This document shows positions 1 to 8,338 of a stretch of 64,000 nucleotides of DNA, piece after piece (the stretch's first letter is position 1; each line of letters starts with the position of its first letter). A program made the position numbers and the translations under genes. Origin of the DNA: Propionivibrio sp. (GTDB lineage Bacteria; Pseudomonadota; Gammaproteobacteria; Burkholderiales; Rhodocyclaceae); assembly GCA_016705685.1 (NCBI GenBank), contig JADJLB010000012.1, positions 186,001-250,000 on the forward strand, read 5' to 3'. The notes beneath the pieces were generated by a model that saw only the letters and a list, made by a program, of their open reading frames with translations, was not told the origin of the DNA and ran no database searches.

Positions 1-599
1 TGACCGACCGTCACTTCTGGCGCTTTGCACCCCTGGGTTTCGCCAACATCGGTGGTTTCATGGCCATTCAAAGCCTCTGGTCGAGCGCCTGGCTGATGCA
101 TGTGAACGGGCATTCGCGCGCCGTCGCGGCCAACCATCTGGCCGCCATGAGTGCGGCCATGGTGGCGGGATACATCCTGATCGGCCTGCTCGCGACCGGA
201 CTCAGCCGGCACGGAATCGGACCGATTCATCTTCTCAAGTGGGGGCTTACGTTGGCTTTGCTGACCTTGCTGCTGATCATCAGCCAAGTCTCCGACCAGC
301 ACTACCTGCTGTGGATCGGCTACGGCGTTTTCTCAAGCTCCGGCACGCTCGCCTACTCGGTAATGTCCGCCGGATTCCCGGTCGCGCTTTCCGGGCGCGC
401 CAACACGACGCTGAACCTGATCGTCTTCATTGGGGCCTTCGGCCTGCAATGGGGCATGGGCATTGTCATCGACTTCTTCCTGGCTCACGGCAACGCCACC
501 GAGATCGCCCACCGTAACGCCTTTCTCATGCTGTTCGTGTTGCAAGCGGCGGCTTGTTTCTGGCTGCTGATCAGCGAGCGGCGGACGGCAAGGTCATAG
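1..599 (+). CDS. MFS-type permease, C-terminal part (5' end outside window)
   Basis: The reading frame is already open at the left edge (codons begin at base 3), so the N-terminal half lies outside the window and about 198 residues remain. What is left is strongly hydrophobic, with about five to six membrane segments separated by short basic loops such as GLSRHG. This is the layout of the C-terminal half of a 12-helix major facilitator superfamily transporter in the inner membrane. No substrate-specific motif is visible, so the substrate is unknown. The stop overlaps the end of the convergent small Cys-rich gene by 6 bases. The family call is an inference from topology. Confidence 0.7.
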   Translation, partial: TDRHFWRFAPLGFANIGGFMAIQSLWSSAWLMHVNGHSRAVAANHLAAMSAAMVAGYILIGLLATGLSRHGIGPIHLLKWGLTLALLTLLLIISQVSDQHYLLWIGYGVFSSSGTLAYSVMSAGFPVALSGRANTTLNLIVFIGAFGLQWGMGIVIDFFLAHGNATEIAHRNAFLMLFVLQAAACFWLLISERRTARS

Positions 600-833
600 C
601 GCCACGCGCCGCAACTGCGGCACTACACGCACACGGGACGCCCACGTCTTCGTTGAAAGTCCTCGCGCATGCTCCTCACTCAAGCCGGAAACCCTGGCGA
701 AACATCCGTCCAGCGGACAATCGCGCCCCGCAGGACAGCCATGCTCCAGCGCGCATTCACGCTGCGTTTGATCGGTCAGCACAATCGTGTGCTCCGCTTT
801 GCAGATACCAATTGGGGAATCGATGTAGCTCAT
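594..833 (-). CDS. small Cys-rich protein of unknown function (79 aa)
   Basis: I do not recognise a named family. The ATG at 833 is preceded by a strong ribosome site (AAGGAG, 7 bases away), and a good sigma-70 promoter overlapped by an inverted repeat lies just upstream, so expression is well supported. The protein has no signal peptide or membrane segment. Residues 10-45 hold five cysteines, four of them in a cluster ending CPAGRDCPLDGCF, which could bind a metal or an Fe-S centre; this is inference. The C-terminal 25 residues are basic and low in complexity. The 154-residue protein on the other side of phaC also carries a C-P-L cysteine motif. Confidence 0.7.
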   Translation of the reverse strand: MSYIDSPIGICKAEHTIVLTDQTQRECALEHGCPAGRDCPLDGCFARVSGLSEEHARGLSTKTWASRVRVVPQLRRVAL

Positions 834-862
834 GATGCACTCCTTACTGATGGTGCACTACC

Positions 863-898
863 AGTATAGGTCGCATTACAACATCATTCAATGCGACC
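863..898 (-). promoter_or_regulatory. sigma-70 promoter overlapped by a 9-bp inverted repeat operator
   Basis: Read on the minus strand, TTGAAT (891-886), a 17-base spacer and TATACT (868-863) form a near-consensus promoter 30 bases upstream of the ATG at 833. The perfect inverted repeat GGTCGCATT (869-877) / AATGCGACC (890-898), with a 12-base centre, covers the spacer and the -35 box. That is the position expected for a dimeric repressor. The regulator is not identified in the window. Confidence 0.6.
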
Positions 899-938
899 GC
901 CATGCCACCGGAAAAACCCGACGGCTTACGGCGGTTCA

Positions 939-2693
939 CTATTTTTCGAAGACGTAAGTACCGGGAGCCGGGCCGAGGTCGGGAAATGAACCCGCCCCGG
1001 AATTGGGCGGCTTCACCAGAGGTCCGCATTGCGGTGAAAGCCAGGCCAGCCAGTCTTGCCACCACGAACCGGGCTGCTTGTTCGCGCGTGCCAACCAGTG
1101 TTCGTAATGCTCGTTCCGCTCGGGTTCGGCCACCCAGAAACTTTGCTTCGGCGGATCGACAACCGGGTTGACGATGCCAAAAATGTGGCCGGAAGTCGAT
1201 AAGACGAAACGCACCGGCGCCTTGACGTTGATGTATTTGTGAATACGATAGGATTGGCGCCAGGGAACGATATGATCGTCTTCGGCGCTCACCGCATAGA
1301 GCGGCTGGGTGATGCGATCCAGGTCGATCGGCTCGTCGGCGATGGTCAGCGCATCGCGTTTCATCAGGTTGTTGTACAGATACATTTCGCGCAGGTAGAA
1401 CGAGTGCATCGCTGCCGGCATGCGCGTCGTGTCCATGTTCCAGAACAGCACGTTAAATGCAGGCAGCGGCTCGCCGAAGAGATAGCTCTTCTCGAAGAAG
1501 TGCCAGACCAGACTGTTCGAGCGCAACAGCCGGAAGCTTGACGCCATGTCGCTACCGTCAAGATAGCCCACTTCCGCCATCTTCTCCTCAAGCGCGCGAA
1601 TCGCGCCCTCATCGATGAACACATCGATGTCGCCCGGCCTGGAGAAGTCGGTCAGCGTGGTGAACAAGGTCCAGTGCGCGACCGGCACTTTCTTCTCGCC
1701 GTAGTGGCGGCTGGCCCAGGCCATGTAGGTCGCCACCATGGTGCCGCCGATGCAGTAGCCGACAAGATGCACCTGGGTCACCTTGCACAGCTTGCACGCC
1801 GTGGTAACCACTTGGTCGACACCTTCTTGGAGATAATCGCCAAAACCGACATCGGCCATTTCGGCCGTCGGGTTTTTCCAGCTCGTAATGAACACGCTGT
1901 AGCCCTGATCGGTGAGGTATTTGACCATGCTCTTTTTCGGTGTCAGATCGAGGATGTAAAACTTGTTGATCCACGGCGTGACGATCACAATCGGCGTTTT
2001 GTGCACCTTGTCGGTTGTCGCGGTGTAGTGGATCAGCTCAACCAGGCGATTGCGGAAAACCACCTGGCCGGGCGTCGTGGCCAGATCGACTCCGACCTTG
2101 AAGGCGTCGGGTTCGACCATGAGAATATTTTTCGCCTTGACATCGCGCATCAGGTTTTTGAAACCTTCCTTCAGGCTTTCGCCTCTGCTCTCGATGCTCT
2201 TGCGGATGGCCACCGGGTTGGTGAAGAAGAAGTTGGTCGGCGCCATCGCGTTGAGCCACTTTCGCACCCAGAAAGCTGCCCGCCTGCGCTCTTTATCGGA
2301 TAGGCCGGGCGTTTCGAAGAGCATGTCCTCCAGCCGGTGCGTAAATGACAGATACGATTCCTTGATGATGTCCCAGGTCGGCACTTCGCTCCAGGCCGGG
2401 TCAGCAAAGCGAGCGTCGTCGGCATGCGGTTTGATCACATCCGGGCTCGACATAGCCAGGGCGCGGCGCATGTGATGGGTCTGCAAAGCCAGCACATCGC
2501 CCGACATCCCGCGAATCGCCCGGGCCAGTTCCTGCGGGTGCATCATCCATGCCACCTGGGCGTTGAGAATTGACGTCATCACGCCAAGGGGGTCGATGCG
2601 CTGTTCGAGTTTCCTCATCAAGTCTTCGTAGGCGCCGATCCCCGTCAGGTCCAGATCGGTCGTCTTTTTTTCCGCAGAACCGTTTCTGCTCAT
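939..2693 (-). CDS. phaC: class I poly(3-hydroxyalkanoate) synthase PhaC
   Basis: This enzyme polymerises (R)-3-hydroxyacyl-CoA into polyhydroxyalkanoate at the granule surface. The 584-residue length matches class I synthases (589 in Cupriavidus necator). The lipase-like box reads GYCIGG, with the nucleophile at about Cys314, close to Cys319 of the reference enzyme. The catalytic Asp lies in EDDHIVPW and the His in SGHIFG. The N-terminal 200 residues are the usual PhaC_N region. The ATG at 2693 has a GGAGAG site; an upstream in-frame start at 2768 would add 25 non-conserved residues. No phaA, phaB or phaE neighbours are seen, so phaC stands alone here. Confidence 0.97.
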   Translation of the reverse strand: MSRNGSAEKKTTDLDLTGIGAYEDLMRKLEQRIDPLGVMTSILNAQVAWMMHPQELARAIRGMSGDVLALQTHHMRRALAMSSPDVIKPHADDARFADPAWSEVPTWDIIKESYLSFTHRLEDMLFETPGLSDKERRRAAFWVRKWLNAMAPTNFFFTNPVAIRKSIESRGESLKEGFKNLMRDVKAKNILMVEPDAFKVGVDLATTPGQVVFRNRLVELIHYTATTDKVHKTPIVIVTPWINKFYILDLTPKKSMVKYLTDQGYSVFITSWKNPTAEMADVGFGDYLQEGVDQVVTTACKLCKVTQVHLVGYCIGGTMVATYMAWASRHYGEKKVPVAHWTLFTTLTDFSRPGDIDVFIDEGAIRALEEKMAEVGYLDGSDMASSFRLLRSNSLVWHFFEKSYLFGEPLPAFNVLFWNMDTTRMPAAMHSFYLREMYLYNNLMKRDALTIADEPIDLDRITQPLYAVSAEDDHIVPWRQSYRIHKYINVKAPVRFVLSTSGHIFGIVNPVVDPPKQSFWVAEPERNEHYEHWLARANKQPGSWWQDWLAWLSPQCGPLVKPPNSGAGSFPDLGPAPGTYVFEK

Positions 2694-2871
2694 GATGCTC
2701 TCCACGAATAAGCATTCTACAATCGCGCTTGTCTTGCGGCGTTCTACCGAAAACCCACTATTCACCATGAATACCCGCGACCGTACTTATGCGGAACAAA
2801 GACTCGAAGCAAGGGTCGCCGGATTTTTCGACGGGGAAAACGCTCTGCTCTCTTACTGGAAACCGCTCCCG

Positions 2872-3336
2872 TCAGCTTCGGCAAAGCCCCACCGGGCGTG
2901 CCCAGCGCGGCGCTTCATGGCTTTCGCTCACTCGGAGCCGCTCCTTGTGCGCAGTCAATAACTCGAGGCTGGTCTTGACATAGTCGCGGGAAGACAACTC
3001 GCTCGCGGCATAACGCCGCAAGAGTGTCATCCATCGGACATGAATCGCACAAGGCGTACGATCATCCCCCCCTGAGAGTGGGCAATCGGGACACCGCGTC
3101 TCTGCCAGCACGCCGACCGCTGCCGTTTTCTGCCACTTCTGGCGATATTTCATGGCATTGGCTTCAATCCACGCCATGGCCCGCTGATCCCGCTCGTGGG
3201 GAGGGAAGCGCTCGACATACGCCTCAATCGCCGCCACCTGCTGATGAAAGAAATCCGCGTCCGAGACTTCAGGATGCGACATATCCCCCACAAAACGGGT
3301 AATGAGAGCCAGCGTCGGGTCATCTACGATATACAT
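2872..3336 (-). CDS. hypothetical protein with C-x2-C motif (154 aa)
   Basis: I do not recognise the family. The ATG at 3336 has AGGAAG 4 bases upstream, and a promoter-like TTGCAT-N16-TATACT lies at 3441-3414. The protein is soluble with no signal peptide. Residues 1-85 look helical (FFHQQVAAIEAYVERF, AMAWIEANAMKYRQKW). A cysteine group RCPDCPLSGG followed by TPCAIH at about residues 92-110 resembles a small metal site. The C-terminal half is helical and basic. It lies about 180 bases upstream of phaC on the same strand, but shared transcription is not proven. Function unknown. Confidence 0.65.
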   Translation of the reverse strand: MYIVDDPTLALITRFVGDMSHPEVSDADFFHQQVAAIEAYVERFPPHERDQRAMAWIEANAMKYRQKWQKTAAVGVLAETRCPDCPLSGGDDRTPCAIHVRWMTLLRRYAASELSSRDYVKTSLELLTAHKERLRVSESHEAPRWARPVGLCRS

Positions 3337-3413
3337 ACACTTCCTGTCGGTCCGTAAGCACGTAATGAGTAGGTTAACTATATATAGCACAGATTTGCTG
3401 CAGTGCACAACAA

Positions 3414-3441
3414 AGTATACCGCATTGCTTGCGAGATGCAA
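3414..3441 (-). promoter_or_regulatory. candidate sigma-70 promoter
   Basis: On the minus strand TTGCAT (3441-3436), a 16-base spacer and TATACT (3419-3414) lie about 80 bases upstream of the ATG at 3336. The region from 3337 to 3497 is AT-richer than its flanks and holds no gene. Confidence 0.45.
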
Positions 3442-3497
3442 TAGGTGGATGTTCCTGGCCGATCCTGGTCTCATCGCCGCATGGTCGGTGTGACGGT

Positions 3498-4463
3498 TTA
3501 CTGCGGCGATTCCTCCACCACCTTGGCCGCCTCTTCCAGAAGCCATTGGCTGAATGCGCGGATAACCGGACGTTCCACAATGGCTTCGGGCGTAACCAGG
3601 TAGTACGCCTGGGGGCGGCGGACAACGATATCGAACGGGATCACCAGACGACCCGCCGCCACTTCGGCGCCGACCAGCGGCTTGGAGGCCAACGCAATGC
3701 CCAGGCCGTCGATGACCGCAGTCAAGGCCAGGCCGGAGTCGCTGAAATGTGTGCCGGCATGGTCATCAAGGCCGTCGACGCCTGCGAGCTGAAGCCATTC
3801 AGCCCAGGTCGGACGGTCCATCTGCTCCGGTATGGTGTCGTCATGAAGCAGATCGTGATAGCGCAGGTCGGCAGGCACGTTCAGCGGACGCATTCCCGTC
3901 AGCAGCCGCGGGCTGCACACCGCGGTATACGCCGGCGAAAACAAACGATCGACCCGGCAGCCCGCATAACGGCCCCGACCGTAGCGAATGAACAACTCGG
4001 ATTCATCGTCGCGCACATCGATCACATCGAAGCCCGAAACAGCCGCTGCGTCGGGCGGGTCGATGGTTTTCAGCGACGCCCTCAAATTCAATTGAATTTC
4101 CGGGTGACGGGCGGTGAATCCTGGCAAATGCCCGATCAGCCAGCGCGATGCAAATGCCGGGGGAGCACTGACGACCAGGCGACCACCGCCCTCTCGGCGC
4201 TGCGTGCTCTCGATCGATGCCGCGAAGCATTCGAGCCCTTCGCGCACCTTCGGCAACATGGCCCGGCCTTCGCTCGTCAGATCCAGCGCCCGCGTCAGTC
4301 GATGAAAAAGCGCAAAGCCAAGATAGTCCTCCAGGCCACGAATCTGGTGGCTGATCGCCGTGGGGGTCACGGCAAGCTCTTCGCTGGCCTTCTTGAAACT
4401 CAGGTGACGAGCCGCGGCCTCAAAGGCGCGCAATGCGTTCAGCGGGGGAAGTCGATAACTCAT
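3498..4463 (-). CDS. LysR-family transcriptional regulator, GcvA-like
   Basis: This is a 321-residue LysR-type regulator. Residues 1-65 form the winged helix-turn-helix (PLNALRAFEAAARHLSFKKA, then LAVTPTAISHQIRGLEDYLG), and residues 90-300 form the periplasmic-binding-like effector domain. The opening PPLNALRAFEAAARHLSF is typical of the GcvA subgroup. The ATG at 4463 faces a divergent small gene across 111 bases that contain a perfect 14-bp palindrome, a plausible binding site. LysR proteins commonly control the divergent neighbour and themselves; the target and ligand here are unknown. Confidence 0.92.
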   Translation of the reverse strand: MSYRLPPLNALRAFEAAARHLSFKKASEELAVTPTAISHQIRGLEDYLGFALFHRLTRALDLTSEGRAMLPKVREGLECFAASIESTQRREGGGRLVVSAPPAFASRWLIGHLPGFTARHPEIQLNLRASLKTIDPPDAAAVSGFDVIDVRDDESELFIRYGRGRYAGCRVDRLFSPAYTAVCSPRLLTGMRPLNVPADLRYHDLLHDDTIPEQMDRPTWAEWLQLAGVDGLDDHAGTHFSDSGLALTAVIDGLGIALASKPLVGAEVAAGRLVIPFDIVVRRPQAYYLVTPEAIVERPVIRAFSQWLLEEAAKVVEESPQ

Positions 4464-4507
4464 ATGCCTGATATTTTCTCATGCATCGACTGATAAATGA
4501 TCGTTTG

Positions 4508-4521
4508 ATGCTGCGCAGCAT
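4508..4521. promoter_or_regulatory. 14-bp perfect palindrome in LysR/small-gene divergent region
   Basis: ATGCTGCGCAGCAT is perfectly symmetric and sits midway between the divergent starts at 4463 and 4575. LysR proteins bind such dyads, so this is a candidate operator for the adjacent regulator. It could also arise by chance. Confidence 0.4.
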
Positions 4522-4574
4522 TGTTCTTAGACTGCATTCCTACCCGAATCACGGGGAATAGCAAGGATTTACAA

Positions 4575-4745
4575 ATGGAACGCAACGTCAATAGCTACGG
4601 AATCATCGAACGGGCACGCATCGAACGCAGCATTGCCTTGGGTAACCTGATCGCCTCGGGTACCCGCAAGACCATTGTGGGAGTATCCAGGGTCGCAGAC
4701 CGATTCCTGCATGTCTTGCTAATGTCACCTGTCAATTCACGCTGA
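4575..4745 (+). CDS. small protein of unknown function (56 aa), divergent from LysR gene
   Basis: A short frame opens at ATG 4575 after an AAGGAT-like site (spacing about 7) and encodes 56 residues. It starts MERNVNSYGIIERARIERSI and ends in a basic, moderately hydrophobic helix. The N-terminal half is rich in Arg, Glu and Ile and looks amphipathic; no signal peptide or cysteine is present. It resembles the short helical proteins often seen near LysR genes in proteobacteria, but I cannot name a family. Its position opposite the LysR gene suggests control by that regulator. The region 4746-4921 after it holds no convincing gene, only a weak GCCTGA/TCAGGC hairpin at 4784-4804. Confidence 0.5.
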   Translation: MERNVNSYGIIERARIERSIALGNLIASGTRKTIVGVSRVADRFLHVLLMSPVNSR

Positions 4746-4933
4746 GGCATCTGCCGGTTTCCTCTACCATTTCATGGGGCCATGCCTGAAGGGAATACTC
4801 AGGCGCTTGCGTAGCCAGGCCCGATTCGTTGAAACGAACAGCTACAGCATAGCCAATAGCACGGCTTGACGGACACTGCTTCCGGCGAAGCGCACGGGAG
4901 TTACAATCGGGGCTCTCCCCCATGCGGCCCGCC

Positions 4934-7900
4934 ATGAACCGTCCGTTATTCTCCGAAGCCTCCAGCGAACCCCTGCAGCGCGTCGTGAAAATACGTCGCG
5001 ACTACAACACCTGGGTGGCCAACGAAACGCTCGAAGACTACGCCTTGCGGTTCACCCCGCACAGTTTTCGCAAGTGGTCGGAAATGCGGGTCGCCAACAC
5101 CGCCTTTGGCGCCTCTTCCTTTCTGGTGCTGGAAGCCGTTGGCGCCACCATGCTGGTCAACGGGGGATTCATCAACGCCTTGTGGGCCATTCTGGCGACC
5201 GGCCTGATCATTTTTTTGATCGGGATGCCGATCAGTCACGCAGCGGCGCGCTACGGGCTGGACATGGACCTGCTGACGCGCGGCGCGGGCTTCGGTTACA
5301 TCGGCTCGACCCTGACGTCGCTGATCTATGCTTCCTTCACCTTCATCTTCTTCGCGCTGGAAGCGGCGATCATGGCCTATGCCCTTGAGCTGGCCTTCCA
5401 CATCCCGCCACGCTGGGGCTACCTGATCTGCGCATTGGTGGTGATTCCCATGGTGACCCATGGCGTCACCGCCATCAGCCGCCTGCAGGCATGGACGCAA
5501 CCATTGTGGCTGTCTTTGCTGGTGCTTCCCTACGTCTTTGTGCTTTTGCAGGAGCCGGAAGTCCTCGGCGAACTGCTGCGCTATCCAGGCGCGCAGGGTA
5601 CGGGCGGCGAATTCAGCATGCCGTTGTTCGGCGCGGCGCTCACCGTCGGCATTGCCCTGGTCACGCAAATGGGCGAACAGGCCGACTACCTGCGCTTCAT
5701 GCCGGAGCGCACAGCGGCGAACCGTCGTCGCTGGTGGTTGGCTCTGGTGCTCGGCGGACCCGGCTGGATCGTTCCCGGCGTAGCGAAAATGCTCGGTGGC
5801 GCCCTGCTTGCCTATCTTGCCCTGCGCAACGCTGTACCCGTGGCGAAAGCGGTCGACCCCAATCAAATGTATTTGATCGGTTTTTCCCATGTCTTCAGCA
5901 ACAGTTCGCTGGCTATTGGCGCGACCGTTTTTTTCGTGGTCATTTCCCAGCTCAAGATCAATGTCACCAATGCCTATGCCGGTTCGCTGGCCTGGTCGAA
6001 TTTTTTTTCGCGCCTGACCCACAGCCATCCCGGACGGGTGGTCTGGGTCGTCTTCAATATACTGATCGCCTTGTTGCTCATGGAGCTCGATGTCTTTCAG
6101 GCGCTCGGCCAAATCCTCGGCTTGTATTCGAACATTGCCATCTCATGGATGGCGGCGGTCGTTGCCGACATCGTCATCAACAAACCGCTTGGCTTGTCTC
6201 CTCAGCATATCGAGTTCAAGCGCAGCCATCTTTATGACGTCAATCCGGTTGGCATCGGCGCCATGTGCCTCGCCTCGCTGCTCTCGATTGCCGCTTTCAG
6301 CGGTCTGTTCGGTCCGAGCGTGCAGCCCTATGCCTCCTTCATCGCGCTGATTACTGCCTTCGTCACCGCGCCCCTGATCGCCTGGATCACCGGCGGGCGT
6401 TATTACCTTGTCGATAGCACGCGCCCGGCGACAGGCCTGCGGCAGCATTGCTGCATCTGCGAGCGCGAATACGAAAACGAGGACATGGCGCACTGCCCGG
6501 CCTACCGCGGCACGATCTGCTCTTTGTGCTGCACGCTCGATGCGCGTTGCGACGATCTGTGCAAACCGGGAGCCAACCTCGCCGCCCAATGGAACGGCAT
6601 GCTCCGTCACATCCTGCCGGCAGCGGCGATGCCCTATCTTGAAACAGGGCTGGGGCATTACCTGCTGCTGATGGCGGGCATCGTTCCCGTGCTGGCCGGC
6701 CTGCTCGGGCTGCTTTACACGCACGAGGTACTGGCCCTCGGAGCGGCGGCGAACCCGATATTGCCGCAGCTGCAACTCATCTTCATCAAGACCTTCTCGG
6801 CCTTGCTTCTCCTGGCCGGCATTGGCGCCTGGTGGATGGTTCTGACCCATAAAAGCCGACAGGTCGCCCAGGAGGAATCGAACCGGCAGACTCGCCTGCT
6901 GATGCAGGAAATCGACTCGCACCAGCGCACCGACGAGCAACTGCAGAAAGCCAAGCGCGCCGCGGATCAGGCCAACCAGGCCAAGAGCCGCTATATCACG
7001 GCGATCAGCCATGAGTTGCGCACACCGCTCAACAGCATTCTCGGCTACGCGCAGATCCTCGACGGCGACGAGTCCATTCCGAGCCATCGGCGGCAGGCGG
7101 TCGGCGTCATCCGCAAGAGCGGCGATCATTTGTTGTCGGTCATTGAAGGCACCCTCGATATCGCGCGCATCGAAGGCGGCAAGCTGACGCTGGAGGTCAA
7201 GCCGCTGGACTTCCCGGAATTCCTGCAGCAGATCGTCGGCATGTTCGAGCTGCAGGCACGAAACAAAGGCTTGAGTTTCAGCTACGAACCCGTTGGCGAA
7301 CTCCCGGGCGTGGTTCGCGCCGACCAGCGGAGACTGCAACAAATCCTGCTCAACGTTCTCGGCAACGCCGTCAAATTCACCGCCCGCGGCCGGGTCAACT
7401 TTCGCGTCGAATGCCGGCGTGAAATGGCACTGTTTGACATTCAGGACAGCGGCCCGGGCATTCCACCTGAAGACCTGGAACGCGTCTTCGAACCCTTTGT
7501 TCGTGGCAGCAACACACAGGCTGGCGGAAGCGGCGTCGGCCTGACCATTGCACGCATGCTGACCGACCTGATGGGCGGAGAAATGACCGTCACCAGCACC
7601 GTGGGCGCTGGCAGCAATTTCCGCATCCGCCTGTTCCTGCCCCAGGTGCATACAGCGCTGACGGCCAGCGATCGGCCCAGGGCAAACCGGATCGGTTATG
7701 TCGGTATTCGCCGCCGTATCCTGGTGGTCGATAACGAGAAGGTTGATCGCGACATGCTGCAGAGCGTTCTCGACCCGCTGGGATTCCAGGTTGAACAAGC
7801 GGCCAGCGGCCACGAATGCCTGCAGGTACTGCCCCGATTCGCTCCGCATCTGGTCTTCATCGATCTGGCTATGCCCGGCATCGATGGCTGGGAAACCATC

Positions 7901-8338
7901 CGTCGCATCCACCAGCAGAATCTCACGGAGGCCCATATCGCCATCATCTCGGCCAATGCTTTCGATCGAGGGCTGGAAAACGATGTCGGCATCACCAACG
8001 AGGACTTCATCGTCAAGCCGCTACGGGTCAATGACCTGCTCGACTGGATCGGCCGAAAGCTCGCGCTCGAATGGGTCAGCACCGAAACGCCAGAGCCGCT
8101 GCCGCCGCCAGCCGCGACCCAGCCGGCCCCCCTGCTCCCACCCGGACAGGATTACCTTTCGGCCCTCGACGAACTGGTCAACCTGGGCTATGTTCGCGGC
8201 ATACTCAACAAGCTCGGCGAGATCGAGCGACTGGATCCCGCGCATGGGGAATTCGTGCGCGTGCTGCGCGACCTGGCCCGTCGATTCCAGTTCGACACCA
8301 TGAAAGAAGTTCTCGTCAAGGTACGCGATGCCGCCTGA
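4934..8338 (+). CDS. NCS1 permease-hybrid histidine kinase fusion
   Basis: This is a single 1134-residue protein. Residues ~15-490 form an NCS1-type (purine/cytosine/hydantoin) permease with about 12 membrane helices and the family start RRDYNTWVANETLEDYALRF. Residues ~495-550 hold a Cys-rich cytosolic insert (HCCICEREYE, CSLCC, CDDLC), probably metal binding. Two more membrane helices and a coiled coil follow. HisKA has the phospho-His near residue 692 (ISHELRTPLN) and the HATPase has DSGPGIPP and GSGVGLTIA. A REC domain (LVFIDLAMPG, Asp near 976) and a ~65-residue helical tail complete it. It probably senses a transported or bound nitrogenous base at the inner membrane, which is inference. 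It overlaps its response regulator gene by 11 bases. ATG 4922 is an alternative start. Confidence 0.9.
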   Translation: MNRPLFSEASSEPLQRVVKIRRDYNTWVANETLEDYALRFTPHSFRKWSEMRVANTAFGASSFLVLEAVGATMLVNGGFINALWAILATGLIIFLIGMPISHAAARYGLDMDLLTRGAGFGYIGSTLTSLIYASFTFIFFALEAAIMAYALELAFHIPPRWGYLICALVVIPMVTHGVTAISRLQAWTQPLWLSLLVLPYVFVLLQEPEVLGELLRYPGAQGTGGEFSMPLFGAALTVGIALVTQMGEQADYLRFMPERTAANRRRWWLALVLGGPGWIVPGVAKMLGGALLAYLALRNAVPVAKAVDPNQMYLIGFSHVFSNSSLAIGATVFFVVISQLKINVTNAYAGSLAWSNFFSRLTHSHPGRVVWVVFNILIALLLMELDVFQALGQILGLYSNIAISWMAAVVADIVINKPLGLSPQHIEFKRSHLYDVNPVGIGAMCLASLLSIAAFSGLFGPSVQPYASFIALITAFVTAPLIAWITGGRYYLVDSTRPATGLRQHCCICEREYENEDMAHCPAYRGTICSLCCTLDARCDDLCKPGANLAAQWNGMLRHILPAAAMPYLETGLGHYLLLMAGIVPVLAGLLGLLYTHEVLALGAAANPILPQLQLIFIKTFSALLLLAGIGAWWMVLTHKSRQVAQEESNRQTRLLMQEIDSHQRTDEQLQKAKRAADQANQAKSRYITAISHELRTPLNSILGYAQILDGDESIPSHRRQAVGVIRKSGDHLLSVIEGTLDIARIEGGKLTLEVKPLDFPEFLQQIVGMFELQARNKGLSFSYEPVGELPGVVRADQRRLQQILLNVLGNAVKFTARGRVNFRVECRREMALFDIQDSGPGIPPEDLERVFEPFVRGSNTQAGGSGVGLTIARMLTDLMGGEMTVTSTVGAGSNFRIRLFLPQVHTALTASDRPRANRIGYVGIRRRILVVDNEKVDRDMLQSVLDPLGFQVEQAASGHECLQVLPRFAPHLVFIDLAMPGIDGWETIRRIHQQNLTEAHIAIISANAFDRGLENDVGITNEDFIVKPLRVNDLLDWIGRKLALEWVSTETPEPLPPPAATQPAPLLPPGQDYLSALDELVNLGYVRGILNKLGEIERLDPAHGEFVRVLRDLARRFQFDTMKEVLVKVRDAA

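Noticed and set aside
2767..2961. Small plus-strand frame upstream of and divergent from phaC
   Set aside because: No ribosome site, and its second half is antisense to the 154-residue gene.
3429..4493. A 354-codon open frame antisense to the LysR gene
   Set aside because: The LysR HTH and effector domain on the minus strand explain the sequence.
4732..4935. Small minus-strand frame between the 56-residue gene and the kinase gene
   Set aside because: No ribosome site and no family features; it overlaps the likely kinase promoter.
6143..7936. A long open frame antisense to the NCS1-kinase gene
   Set aside because: It is a codon-bias shadow of a high-GC gene: no ribosome site, no recognisable domain, composition rich in Gln, Arg and Asp as expected from antisense reading.
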